Shown: positions 22,514 through 33,218 of the stretch, one piece after another
Layout of the letters: each line of letters starts with the position of its first letter
Numbering within the stretch: the stretch's first letter is position 1
Assembly (NCBI GenBank): GCA_001414485.1
Contig: LLEY01000005.1
Span: forward strand, 620,001 to 684,000
Reading direction: 5' to 3'
DNA length: 64,000 nucleotides
From: Calycina herbarum
Taxonomy: Eukaryota; Ascomycota; Leotiomycetes; Helotiales; Pezizellaceae
The notes under the pieces: model-generated
The model's input: the letters and a program-made list of their open reading frames with translations, nothing else
Database searches by the model: none
What the model was told of the DNA's origin: nothing
Translations under genes and position numbers: made by a program

Positions 22514-24140
22514 CGTTCCGACCTAAGCGCAAAAAGAATATATATCCAACAGACCAGCCGTATACTTGAAAGAAGGTGTTCGTAATAGAGCGTGACCGGC
22601 AGCTGGAGAAAAGAAATAGATTAAGGTTGAAGAACACAGAGAAAAGGATTGTGATGGAAGGCAACGACGAAGGAACGGAAACGTTTGCAGCAAATCTAAT
22701 CCGTGCGTAAATGCATTGGCGCTCGATCGGGAAGTGGAACAGGCCGCGCAAAAAAAGAGTGACGCTTTACAAAAGATACCAATAAGAGAGTCACAAGAAA
22801 AAGATGGGATGAGAAAAGAAGTCAAAAGTGACAGTGGTCACAAGAAGGCGTTTCGCGATACCAAGCCAAAGAGCCATGCTGCCGCAATGATCTGGGATTC
22901 GTGATGCAGCGAGTCAAAAGCGACGGGTCTACGGACTGTCGCCCAAACCGTCTCATGGCAGTCTGAGAGTTGGGTTTCTCATACACCGGAGAATCGACTA
23001 TATACCGAAATGGGGGCAAAAGGCGAGGAAAAGGCGACATTTGAGGCAACTCTAAACTCTGGGGGTTTCATTAAGCATGTGCCGAAGCGAGGAAGCCCCT
23101 GAAATGAGGCGTAACGATATTAGTGGAGATGTCGAACAGAAACGTAAAACGACAAGATCGCCCCTCCTCGACCTGGATTCAGTCGTAAGACCAAGAGGCT
23201 CAAGTGGAGGAATCGGAAGATAATTCGAACGACAGATGCTGTTTGTAAAAGTGTTCATGTTTCGTTCAAAGGTCCTGTTTCGTTCTGTATGTTGGGCATC
23301 CACTCATCTCACCACCCTGTCGTGTACAGCCTGACCCTTGATCGTATTTGTACGGATGCTGTGCAGATGTCTATCCATCTTGCAGAACGAAACGGAATTG
23401 TCCAGACCGAGCCCGGCTTAACCCGGCAATGTGGAAGTTTTGATATTGATACACAGGTCCTTATCGTGGTCTGAGAATAATCTAAAAATTGCGATGAAGG
23501 TTCCAGCGTGAACTCTTTCACTTGAGTGCGGATGATTGTCAAACTCTCCCGACTTTTTGAATTTCGAATGTCTGGAGAGGAGGGAGAGGTTGTTTCCTGT
23601 CTTCGATATCCAGATTTTAACCCATGACTGACAATTGATAAAGCAATGGTACCAAGAAGGAACCTAGGAGCATGCGGATGTATTTTGAAGATCCAAAGGC
23701 GAATCATTGAAGAAGGTTTATGCCCAGACCGGAAAAAAACTCGCAGGGCGCTACGGAAATAATCGGATCCGAGCTCCGAGTCAATCGACCTTTAGGCACG
23801 TGACGCGGAAAGGATTAACATAAACCCGTAGATTTCTATGACGACTTGACTCGCTCTTTCTGTCAGATGAAGCTTGGCCAGAAAGCTTCGCTTTCGTCTA
23901 TCGCCCTGTAGGAGACTAGTTCTTCTTGTACTCGGTCGATTCGGTACAGATCATGGGCAGCAGCTCGTGTCTAGTGGCTGGGCTGACGACAATTGTCATT
24001 GAAGCTTTTTCCGGCTGTGTCACGCTCAATACATTTCATCTGTTTCATCTGAAGGCCCCTCTCTTTCTCAAGTCTGAAAATCCTACATTCTCAGTCTCAA
24101 CACCATCTCAAGATTAGCTGGCCTGAATCCTCTAGCCAAA
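22514..24140. other. intergenic region
   Basis: About 1.6 kb between the divergent repeat-protein and DUF1295 genes. It probably contains both promoters. Short frames on both strands (for example 23309-23707) have no protein-like pattern. No RNA gene or repeat was seen. Confidence 0.4.
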
Positions 24141-25253
24141 ATGGAGGTCTATGTGTTAGACAACTACTATTTAGCCATCACCCTCCTAATTACCATCGCA
24201 TATCAGCTCTTCTTCTTCGCAATTGCGTGGCGGTTGAAGTTTGACAAGCTTACGGGTAAGTTGTACAAAATCACTCCTACGACACAATTAACTCGGTACA
24301 GACTTTGCGGGGGGGACCAACTTCGTAGTTCTAGCCATCATAACACTCGCATTCAGTGGTCATGATGATACTAGACAAATCGTTGCGTCGCTCTTCATCA
24401 TGGTCTGGGGTCTCCGACTCTCCGCCTTTCTCCTCTTCCGAATTATAAAAACTGGCAAAGACGACCGATTTGACGATAAGAGGGAGAACTTTTTTTCTTT
24501 CCTTGGTTTCTGGGTCTTCCAGATGATATGGGTCTGGACGGTTTCGCTGCCTGTTACCATACTGAACTCTCCCAACGTTACTCGATTTCCACAGCCAGCT
24601 TTTGGGACGGGAAGGGACATTGCGGGAGTTGTATTATACGGGATTGGCCTGATTATGGAGAGTGGCAGTGATGTACAAAAATACATCTTCAGAACCAAAA
24701 ACCCAGACAGAGTCGCAGTCTGCGACACGGGCTTTTTCTACTGGACAAGACATCCTAATTACTTTGGGGAAATCATCATTCAGTTTGGTGAGTCTAATCG
24801 AGCTATGATCGTCTGCTTATTCTGACAATACCAGGTCTTTTCATGATATGTGTTTCACCCGCGACCGACGGTGTTGTAACTGGTGGGGCATATGATGCAC
24901 TCTATGCCAGCATCGTGGGAGCTTTTCTACTGACAATTCTCCTCATGTTTGTGTCTGGCCTGACACTCCAGGAGCGTCCTGGAGCGAAGAAGCGATACGA
25001 GAAGAATAACAATTGGGAGGCGTACGCAAGATACTTGAATCGCACAAGTATTTTGATTCCATTCCCCCCACAACTTTACGAAAAGATGCCTATTTTTCTG
25101 AAACGAACCATATTTTTGGAGTTTCCAATCTACGTATTCGATCCAGCGAAGCATTCAACTGGAGTCAAGGGACAAAGGAGCGCAGAAGAAGGTCATGCTA
25201 GGACAAATTCGCATGATAATCGACGGAGCGGGGACGAATTAGTACAGCATTGA
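24141..25253 (+). CDS. DUF1295 / steroid 5-alpha-reductase-like membrane protein
   Basis: Three exons: 24141-24255, 24302-24787 and 24835-25253, giving 339 residues; both introns are phase 1. Several hydrophobic segments are visible (about residues 9-30, 43-60, 64-83, 104-125, 145-162, 214-240), so it is a multispanning membrane protein. The diagnostic region of the DUF1295 / steroid-dehydrogenase C-terminal family is present: FFYWTRHPNYFGEI, where the RHPNYFGE block is typical of methyltransferase- and reductase-like membrane enzymes that bind a cofactor. NNNWEAYARYLNRTS precedes a hydrophilic tail. Substrate is unknown; family members act on lipids or sterols, but this cannot be read from the sequence. 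The start is the only ATG giving the full first helix. Confidence 0.88.
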
Positions 25254-25727
25254 GAACGAGAAGAAGGAAGGCTTGGTTGAAAATGGAAGCATTGCGATTG
25301 CGGTTTTAAAGAAGATGTAATTATTATGGACATACTGCCGATTAATGACTTGATGTGAGTGGCTAATTTCAGAGCACGTTTCTCCACTAAATCTAGTATG
25401 TACTGTACCTTTTCTCTTGATGTGATGTGTGAGTCAACACCGAGGACTTGTCTCCCCTAAACGTTTGAGTTAATATCTTTTGTTTAGTTTGACAGTCTCT
25501 CTCGTGGTCGGTTGCTAGTCTCGTCCGTTCCGGCCATTCGGTGCGTCGGCTGATCACCCCACCATTTCTTATCTTCCCCCGCAAGCTCCTTCGAATCAAC
25601 ACCACGAAAACAGCGCCACCACCCAACACTTCTCAAGTCCCGAAAATCCGGACCTATACTACTAGCTTGCAATCGCCAAATCTTGTCTTACGCTATTGCA
25701 TATATTTCTTGCCCCGCGGTTGCAATC
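25254..25727. other. intergenic region
   Basis: 474 bp with the 3' end of the DUF1295 gene and the promoter of the GFA-domain gene. No further feature seen. Confidence 0.4.
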
Positions 25728-26934
25728 ATGAATGTTTCTTGCCAGTGCGGTGCAATTGCTTTCAAGACACCAACTCCGAAGCCACTTGCCGTTTATATCT
25801 GTCACTGCGATGAGTGCCGACGCCAGTCATCCTCCGCTTTTGGTTGCTCTGCAATATTTGCCAAGTTTCCTCTACCTGCAAAGGACTTGCTGTCTTGCTA
25901 CTCGTGAGTCTTCCAGCTATCCAATCCCTTCCAATCCCTCTCAACTTGGTATTGCGACATGTTTGTACTGCCAGTCGCGTCATCGTTGCGCGGCGGCGGA
26001 GTAAGGCTGCAGGGTCACACGATGTCACGAGATGTTTCCCCGCTTTCCTTCTGCGGCAGAGCTTCAATACTCTCTGATACTTGTCAGAGGAAATCCACTA
26101 TCAAGACAAGTCTAGAAATACAGCGACTAATATTTGTTACAGGCGTCCCACTGCTTCAGGTCATACATTGAATTGGTGAGCAAACGGCCCTTTAATTTCT
26201 CAAATGCCCCCGTTCCAGCGATCAGGAGGATACATCCTCGTTTCAGCTCTTCTCCTACAACAAAAGCACATGGCTAATCCGTCAAAAGCTACTTTTGCAA
26301 AACATGTGGTACCCGGCTCATCCACTCGACGCCTGGAAAAGAGGTCGTTTCGGTCAAAGGAGGTTGCATAGAAGGTCTGGATTGGAAATCGGCACGGCAT
26401 ATCTGGTGCAAGAGAGCTATGGTGCCAATACCAGAAGGTGTCGAGAGGGATGAAGAAGAACCGAAAGAGGACATCTTAAGCGACGACACGACTAAGAACA
26501 TGGGTTTTATGAGTGGAAGTGGTGGAAGCGCAAGCGATGAGGAGAGAAAGAAGTCGAGAACATGGAAGGGGAAGGAGAGAGACATCGATGTGAAGAGGGA
26601 TTTGATTTTGGAGAATACAGAGGTCAATGGGTGCATTTTGACGAATAGACATAGTTCGACGACCAACAGCTCATCCCCGACTGTCAGAACTAGCGACCTC
26701 ATGGCGGAAAGGGAACGACAAAAAGGAAAGAGGAAGGCGAGAGATAAGGATCAGGAGAGCGTAGAGGTCAAGAAATGGGACAAAGGGGTCGAGACTGAAC
26801 TACCTCAATTTACGTCGAGAGAGTTTTCGTTCAAGAAGAAGCCGAATGAAATAGGTCTCGGATTGGAGGCACCTGGGCACAGCACAGAGAAACAGGTCGT
26901 GGAAGGCAGCGATGGGCAATCCCTACATCATTGA
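25728..26934 (+). CDS. GFA/CENP-V-type zinc-binding protein with charged tail
   Basis: Three exons: 25728-25903, 26143-26175 (33 nt) and 26289-26934, giving 284 residues. The first 110 residues form a GFA-like fold (glutathione-dependent formaldehyde-activating enzyme family). The zinc-ligand pattern is visible: CQCG, then CHCDECRR, then CKTCGTR created by splicing exons 2 and 3. Family members bind zinc and sometimes glutathione, but many have unknown substrates. From about residue 120 a roughly 160-residue extension follows, unusual for the family. It is acidic then strongly basic (KSRTWKGKERD, ERQKGKRKARDKD) and has no recognisable domain. The fully open third exon supports the reading through to 26934. 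The 239-bp first intron is long for this window, and an unseen small exon within it cannot be excluded. Confidence 0.78.
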
Positions 26935-29900
26935 GCAGAGTCCATATAGGTAGCGTTCAGCTGATTTTCTTTTGGTGTTGGTACCTAGCGTTGTGTTATT
27001 GCAACCTACATTTCGATGTAGTCCCTCGATGGGTTGGTCCGTGATAGAATCTTTTGTCGAGATACCAGTAAATTGCTGCCAAAATAAATTGTGGTCAAGT
27101 TTTTGTTGAGTACTCGCTATTTGTTCTGTACGGCAATGTCTGAAGTCGGATTCTTGCTCGGATAAACCCCAGATTGGTTGTTTGATGGAATGATTCAAAA
27201 GAAGTAGAGAAAATTGGTAAGATAATTAATTGCGATTGAATCTCGCTGTTCTACGTAACTATTTTGAATCAATTCCATTCCCTTAGGTCTTCCAATCTTT
27301 TATTCTATAGATATTACTTGGAGAAACAAACAATAGAAATCTGTACCTGAACAACAACTGTATAACACGTTATACTAAGACCTTTTTGAATTAGGAGAGT
27401 CGCATATAGTTACTCCTATTTCGTCAAACAACATGATAGTAATTATCTGAGATTTCTGAGAACGATGTGTTGAACTCTTCTATTGTATATGCGAACTTCG
27501 TAATTTCTCAGCAAGAGACAGGAGTCAATCCCATGTTTGAAGGGCAATTCATCATTTGACCAATATATTAAAGCTAAATATTACGAAAGAAGGACATATA
27601 TATATATATTGACTGGTTTCTAGACTCTACAGTATCAGGAACTCCGACCTTGAGTACGTGAAATGAAAGTCTCCTATCAATGGAATCGTTCATGTAAAGT
27701 GAGAAATTGATTTTTTATACACGTGAAATGAAAATGAGAGGAGCTCGTAGCCGGAGGCAAGCTTTTTCGAAATTGAGGATCTGAGTTCTAGGTCTCTGCG
27801 TTGGATGGTTGGATGAAGTGGGCTAATGGAAGAATATCTTTGGGGAGAGTAATAATGTCTCGTTTCGGAGAAGGTAGATGTATGGTGCGTATGGTGGCTG
27901 GTTTGAGTCTGGCTTGTGATTCCAAAATAGTGTTAGAAGGATGATCCCATTGGAGGCGAATGTAGGGTTCACTAATCTTGTCTTCCTCTTTTTGAAGGGC
28001 AGCTACTTTGGGAAAGGCAGACTATTTGCGCAATTTCGAGATCATTACGGTCCCTCGTGTGTTCATGACCTAGGATGCTATCCTGTGGAAATTTAAAGTT
28101 GATTCACCTCCAGTGAGCAAGGTTGCAATAGTCGTTTTCTAGCAAAAGTCAAAGTTCCCAAAGAATAGAAGTAGTACATTTACATTACTTTGAGATAGAA
28201 ACTCGATACAGTGCACTTCTTTGGCTTTTGCAGAGTACTGGTGAAGTTGAGTTGTGGGTCATGGACCCATTTAACTCGGGTAATTCAAGGGGGTTTAGCA
28301 GGGGGCGAGAATATCCTTATGATCTCAAATAATAAAATGGCCGACAATAAGAGTTAGGCGAAGTAGTGTATCTGTAACGGCGCGGACGTCTATTACACGA
28401 GTTGCCAATCCAACCTCGCTTAACTCAAAATCTTCAAGTCCTCGTGCCTAACCCACACGAGTTGTCCAGAAATAGAAAGCTAAGAAACACCAAATATTAT
28501 ACATATCCAGCACCGCCTCGGTCGCGTCGAATGCGGAATTAAAAGCGTAACATTCCGCTACTGTACAGGCACCGCACAAGTGAATATCGGGTTATCGCGG
28601 CTTTCGGAGCTGGACGACGGGATTCCACCGCATCTCGTCTTGCTGAGTAAACCTGGGCTAAGCTGTTTTCCGTGGTGGTTACAGAATTTCAGTACTTTCC
28701 TCAGTGGTGGCTTCCTGAAAGCTGCCAGTTCAGCGTAGCCAAGTTTGACTTAGGGGGAGGGCGGAAATCCTCCGGACACTGCGAGTGAATGCATCAACCC
28801 ACAACACGGTATTCATCTCCAGTTCACTCTAATCACTCGGGGAGAAGCAACAATCTATATGCTGTAGGTTGGAGAAACAATATACGCTTACTGTTCTGTC
28901 TCTTATGAACAGTCGAACTGCCCTAGAAGACCGGACGAGTGTACTTCCAAGTACCATATTGGGTACAGGAGTTCAGGGGAGACGCGCTTCAACCAGGTAA
29001 AACCTGAGAATTTTTTTTATAGTTGTCTCTCTTTTAACATTTCATTCTAGCATCTTATCCGGTGCGCTTCTATGCTATCTCAGTTTACTAGTTATGTTTT
29101 TACGACAAGTTCCAATTCTTTTTCTGTGCAAGCAAGTATGTAGACTATACGCGCTCACCATTCGAAGTCCGCGCCTTGTAAGACGCAACCTAAATTCAAT
29201 TGGAGCTCTTGATCGATATTCTCAACTCGCCTCTCACCTAAGTGGGGGTCACAAACCAAGGCTCGGTATCGCAAAGCCGAAATAAGCCGCGAACAAACTG
29301 ATACAATTGACAGGCTGAATGCTATGCCAAATCGATCCAAAGAGCACCATCAGTTTTCTTCTCTATTGGTCTCTGCCGTAGCCCCTAGTCTCACATAATA
29401 TATGCTTACATCTCCTCTGAAATTTTCTGCAAGGTTAAGTCACAACAGTTGGTTGATTAAATTGTCCCTCTCAAAAATTCATGTTGAACGTCGACTTCTA
29501 CCGCTCTTAAGAACAAGGCTTTTTTAACAAGATAGTTTGCGAAGTTCTTTCAGAAGATACCCTGAGAGTTTGTATTTATATTGAAGCTTACCTGCGCGCT
29601 AATTATCTAGAATCCTTTTATACAGCACTACTATGTATCGACCCGCGGTTTAGACCTTACGAGATTCCTAGCTACTATTCTCTCTATCCCCCCCCACCTC
29701 AGCGCCCTAGCAGATGTTATGTAATGAGAGTATATATAATGGCATACACGTTTAGCTAGATGTCCCAGTAAAAAAGGGAAGTACTGCAAAAGAAGCATGG
29801 CGTAGAATAAGTGAAACTCCCCCCGAATACATTCCTTCCACTATTTATAGGTACGGACTTTCCAGTGCTGGTACATGAAATATGGATGCTTTTGATCTAG

Positions 29901-30353
29901 AAACAGCACTTTGGGCGAATTTGGGTTCTGCAATCAGGTTGATACTCTTCTGTAAAACCACTTCTGAAGCGTTGCGCCTCAAAAGTCTATTTTTATACCC
30001 ACTTTTATGTGTACGTTTTGGTTTGTGTATATGAACAGTGGAAGGGATAAGCAACCCGCGTAGTTACGAAAGAGCGCGTCACCTTAAACTAGGGAATTTT
30101 GAGCTATAGATACTATACGATTTTAGCGAGGGCGAGAAGAGGTTTGTTTAGATTAATCAACGAGATTCGGTGAAAGAAATAGCTTCCTAATTAATACAGC
30201 GATTTAAAATAAGCAGATGGCTGCAAGTCTTGTTCCTTAAAATTTGAGCGATGTTGCAAACATTGAAGCGGCAATAAATAGGAACATTTTCCAACGTATT
30301 AGTAGAATTGTTAGAACGTTTTATTGTTCAACCCATCTGAGTCAATAACCTAG

Positions 30354-30385
30354 ATTGTTCCAAGCCCCTAGAAAGTTGGAACAAT
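30354..30385. repeat. stem-loop repeat, copy 2 (10-bp perfect arms)
   Basis: ATTGTTCCAA and TTGGAACAAT are perfect inverted arms around a 12-bp loop (GCCCCTAGAAAG). The TTGGAACAA arm and CCTAGA word recur at 13817-13838 and, with one or two changes, near 47375 and 52142. Confidence 0.6.
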
Positions 30386-30580
30386 GAGTTCTGATGAACC
30401 TCTTTTGATAAGCCTTTAGTGAATATGCAGTTATCGGGTTTTGAAATTACCCTCTATTAAGAAGAGATAGGCAGTGAATGTGCAATCGCCAGTCTTATAA
30501 TAAGGTAGTGGCAGAGCTATTTAACCCCGCGCTTTATTCTTCTCGGCCTTCTACCTTTCTTTCCTCCTACATCTCTTTCC

Positions 30581-30604
30581 TCGCAACGTCGCAACGTCGC
30601 AACG
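30581..30604. repeat. TCGCAACG x3 tandem in leader of the SAP-like gene
   Basis: Three perfect 8-bp units about 70 bp upstream of the start codon. The homologous leader of the decayed copy (minus strand near 47150) has only about one and a half units, so the repeat expanded or contracted after duplication. Confidence 0.7.
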
Positions 30605-30671
30605 TCGCACCCTCTTTCTCCTTGCCCTTCGCCCCCCCCCCTTCTCTCTCTCTCGCATATCTGCGCCAAAC

Positions 30672-32200
30672 ATGCCCCAAACAGAATGGCACAAAGCCAC
30701 GAAGGAGGAGCTTCTCAAGACACTTCGTGGTTTTGGAATTACACCTAACCCCGCCGAACTGAAGGGTAATATGGTCTTCCAAATCCTTGATGAAGAGACC
30801 AGACGCCATGAGGCATCGAAGAAAGTATACAACAATCTGAACGATCCCACCGGGCAAATGAGGATTCATCAGGCTCGGCACGACAAGATATTCTACGCCG
30901 GAGAACGTGGAGTCCTAGGACAATATGATGTGAGAAGTTTGGCCTTCCAATGGTATCACGATGGAAGATCGCTTAATCACAAAACTCACTGTCGCGAGCT
31001 TAAATCTGCTGCATACGATGGTTTTGAGACTTACGAAAATAATATGCGGCTCCACCAGCAGGACCCCGAAAATAATCCAGAACCCGATGCTCCATTTTTC
31101 GACAAGTATACCGAAGGTTCGACCAACGGCGTAGAGCTTGAACGGGGTCGATTGGGGCCGGCCTTGAAGGGAAAGTCAAAAGCCAGAAAGGCTGTAGACG
31201 AAGATCATGAGGATGAAAAGCGGGCACAGGTAAGACTTGATTTTAGTTGGAAATCTCCAGTACTGATTTTTTCTTTCAGAAGAAAGCAAGATTTCACGAG
31301 GATTTGCGTCGGCGAGCCGAGAGAGCGGAGGCTCTCAGCGGACCACGTTTGGGCTCTCCTATCCCAGACGAAGAAGACGAGGATACTACACAAATGAAGG
31401 CCGTGTCCGAGTCTCTGCAAGAGGCACTGTTAGATGCTGCCAGGGCTGCAGCTGAGCAAGATATAGAAGCTATAGCTACTGCGATGGTCGTTGTCGAAGG
31501 TATGTTGAGTCCCTATCATGAATTAGGATTCAATCTGATAACTCTAGATGCCAAACAAACTTTTGATCGACTTAGTAAAATTAACAAAACCGAGCCTGCC
31601 GATAAGTCAGCTGTCAACGCCTCCTCCACAAAATCGAACAATTCTGTCGAGTCTCCTAACGACAAGGCTCCGAACCCTTCTGCTGAAGCCGTCGCTACCC
31701 AAGCTTCGCCGCCGTCGTCTGTGCCAGCACCCCCCAAAATCTCCGCAGACTATCTCAAGAAATCTGGTATTTGGGCTGGTTACGTTTCCTCGCAGGACTC
31801 TCCAGATGCCCCTTTGGTATACCGACCACAGGTGGATCTGGGACGGGATACATTGCCAGACTATGTAAGATCGACAACTATTCACCACGAGAAATTGGTT
31901 AAGTTGGCCTATCTCTTCATCGATGCAAAATATTTGCCTCCACGAGGTGACCTTTGCGGACGTTTGGCAAGAAAGTTAAAAAAGTTCAACACCAATGTTA
32001 CTTGCAGTCAAAACGGATATTGCATTTGTCTTCGAGGGGGAGTGGAAAAAAAGTTGGAACAATTGGATAATGCAGAGAAGTCGACACAAGTACTCTTTCG
32101 AGACTGGTACATTAATACGGGTATTGAAATGCCTCCATTTGTTTTCTACTGCTATGGAGAAGAAAAAACTGTCAAATTTGGTGAGCTAGTCGGTCTCTGA
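30672..32200 (+). CDS. SAP-like domain hypothetical protein
   Basis: Two exons, 30672-31229 and 31280-32200, give 492 residues; the 50-bp intron is phase 0. The N terminus (KATKEELLKTLRGFGI to ELKGNMVFQILDEETRR) has the helix-turn-helix pattern of a SAP-like nucleic-acid-binding motif, though the match is by eye. A conserved central part follows (HDKIFYAGERGVLGQYD; NNPEPDAPFFDKYTE), then a charged coiled-coil-like stretch around the intron (FHEDLRRRAERAEAL) and a Ser/Pro-rich linker. The last 150 residues contain KLAYLFIDAKYLPPRGDLCGR. No enzyme motif is seen. A decayed paralogue at 46545-47099 has the same exon 1 length within one codon and the same intron position. Upstream sequence is also shared. 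Function is unknown. Confidence 0.75.
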
Positions 32201-33218
32201 ATTGTGGCGGCGTAATGGTATATGGGAGGGAGCATTGTAACATCGGGTACTGGGGAATGGGTGTCTGATATTTTGAATTGTTGTACTTGGAGTGGCTTTT
32301 TTGTTGTGGCAGTTGGTAGTTATTCTTAGGGCTCTACTTGTTTCTTGAATAGGGTGGTTTCCTCACCGGCTGTTGGTTTTGGAAGCCCATTTCGCAGAAA
32401 ACTAGTGCCTGAATAATAAAATGCAATAAAATGATAGCATGCAGTATGTTGTATACCTGACCGAGATGCCTACGAGCAACATTCTTCTAAAAGCTTCGAA
32501 CAACCGATTGATTGTGCAAAAAATTTAGAATAATTGGCCTTCGCTACTCGTCTTCATTCCAAATCTTCTGAAACAATAACATCAATTGTTCTAAAACTTC
32601 TGGCACAATGCCCTCCGATGACCGAGACTCTGAGATGAGCCATTCTTCTCCTGACGCCCTGCCCTGATGACCCCTCCTCCTTGTCACTCTAAAAGGTCTA
32701 GAACAGTCGTGGCCATTTACTTGATAAGGTTTGGAAGAATTGAGAGATAAAAATCTGATTCTTCCAGCACTTTTCATGCAATTTTCAGACTGTCCTGGAC
32801 CATTTCTCATAGGTAGAGGTATACGGAGGGAATGGTCCTTGCCCTTGCACTCACGTACAGACAGAGACAGGAGAAAATAAGGGCAAAAGTATCAGGACGA
32901 CTTCATAACTCTGCCAGCTCACCTCAGCTATCTTCATGCACTATTTTCCCATGCTAAGACCGGGCATGGAAGGTGTCAGAATCGCAAAGTCCCTTTTTTA
33001 AAATTTCTCTCCGGGCCGCAGATGTTGCTGAGCGGTGAGTAGTTTGGAGGCAGGAGCGATTGTAGGGGTGGGTCTAGCATGATCACGTGCGTGGATGGAT
33101 TTGGCGAATCCAAATTTCTGAGCTAAAGTTAAAAAGTTCACACCGAGAAAAAAACGTCAACTCCCCGCAAGAGACCTACACCTCCTCTCCACAACCAAAC
33201 AACACATCCAAATACATC
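32201..33218. other. intergenic region / Hsp70 promoter
   Basis: About 1 kb without a supported gene; a frame at 32544-32810 (-) is unconvincing. The last 200 bp must contain the promoter and leader of the Ssb gene. GATCACGTGCGTGG occurs around 33080. No clear heat-shock element (nGAAn repeats) was recognised, in line with Ssb being growth-regulated rather than heat-induced in yeast. Confidence 0.4.

Larger units (their letters stand above)
26935..30671. other. long gene-poor region
   Basis: About 3.7 kb with no frame that looks coding. 27597-27612 is a TA dinucleotide run. 30354-30385 contains a perfect 10-bp inverted repeat that belongs to a dispersed family. From about 30440 the sequence resembles the upstream region of the decayed paralogue at 47.2 kb and is the promoter and leader of the SAP-like gene. 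The rest is AT-rich and featureless. Confidence 0.45.
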
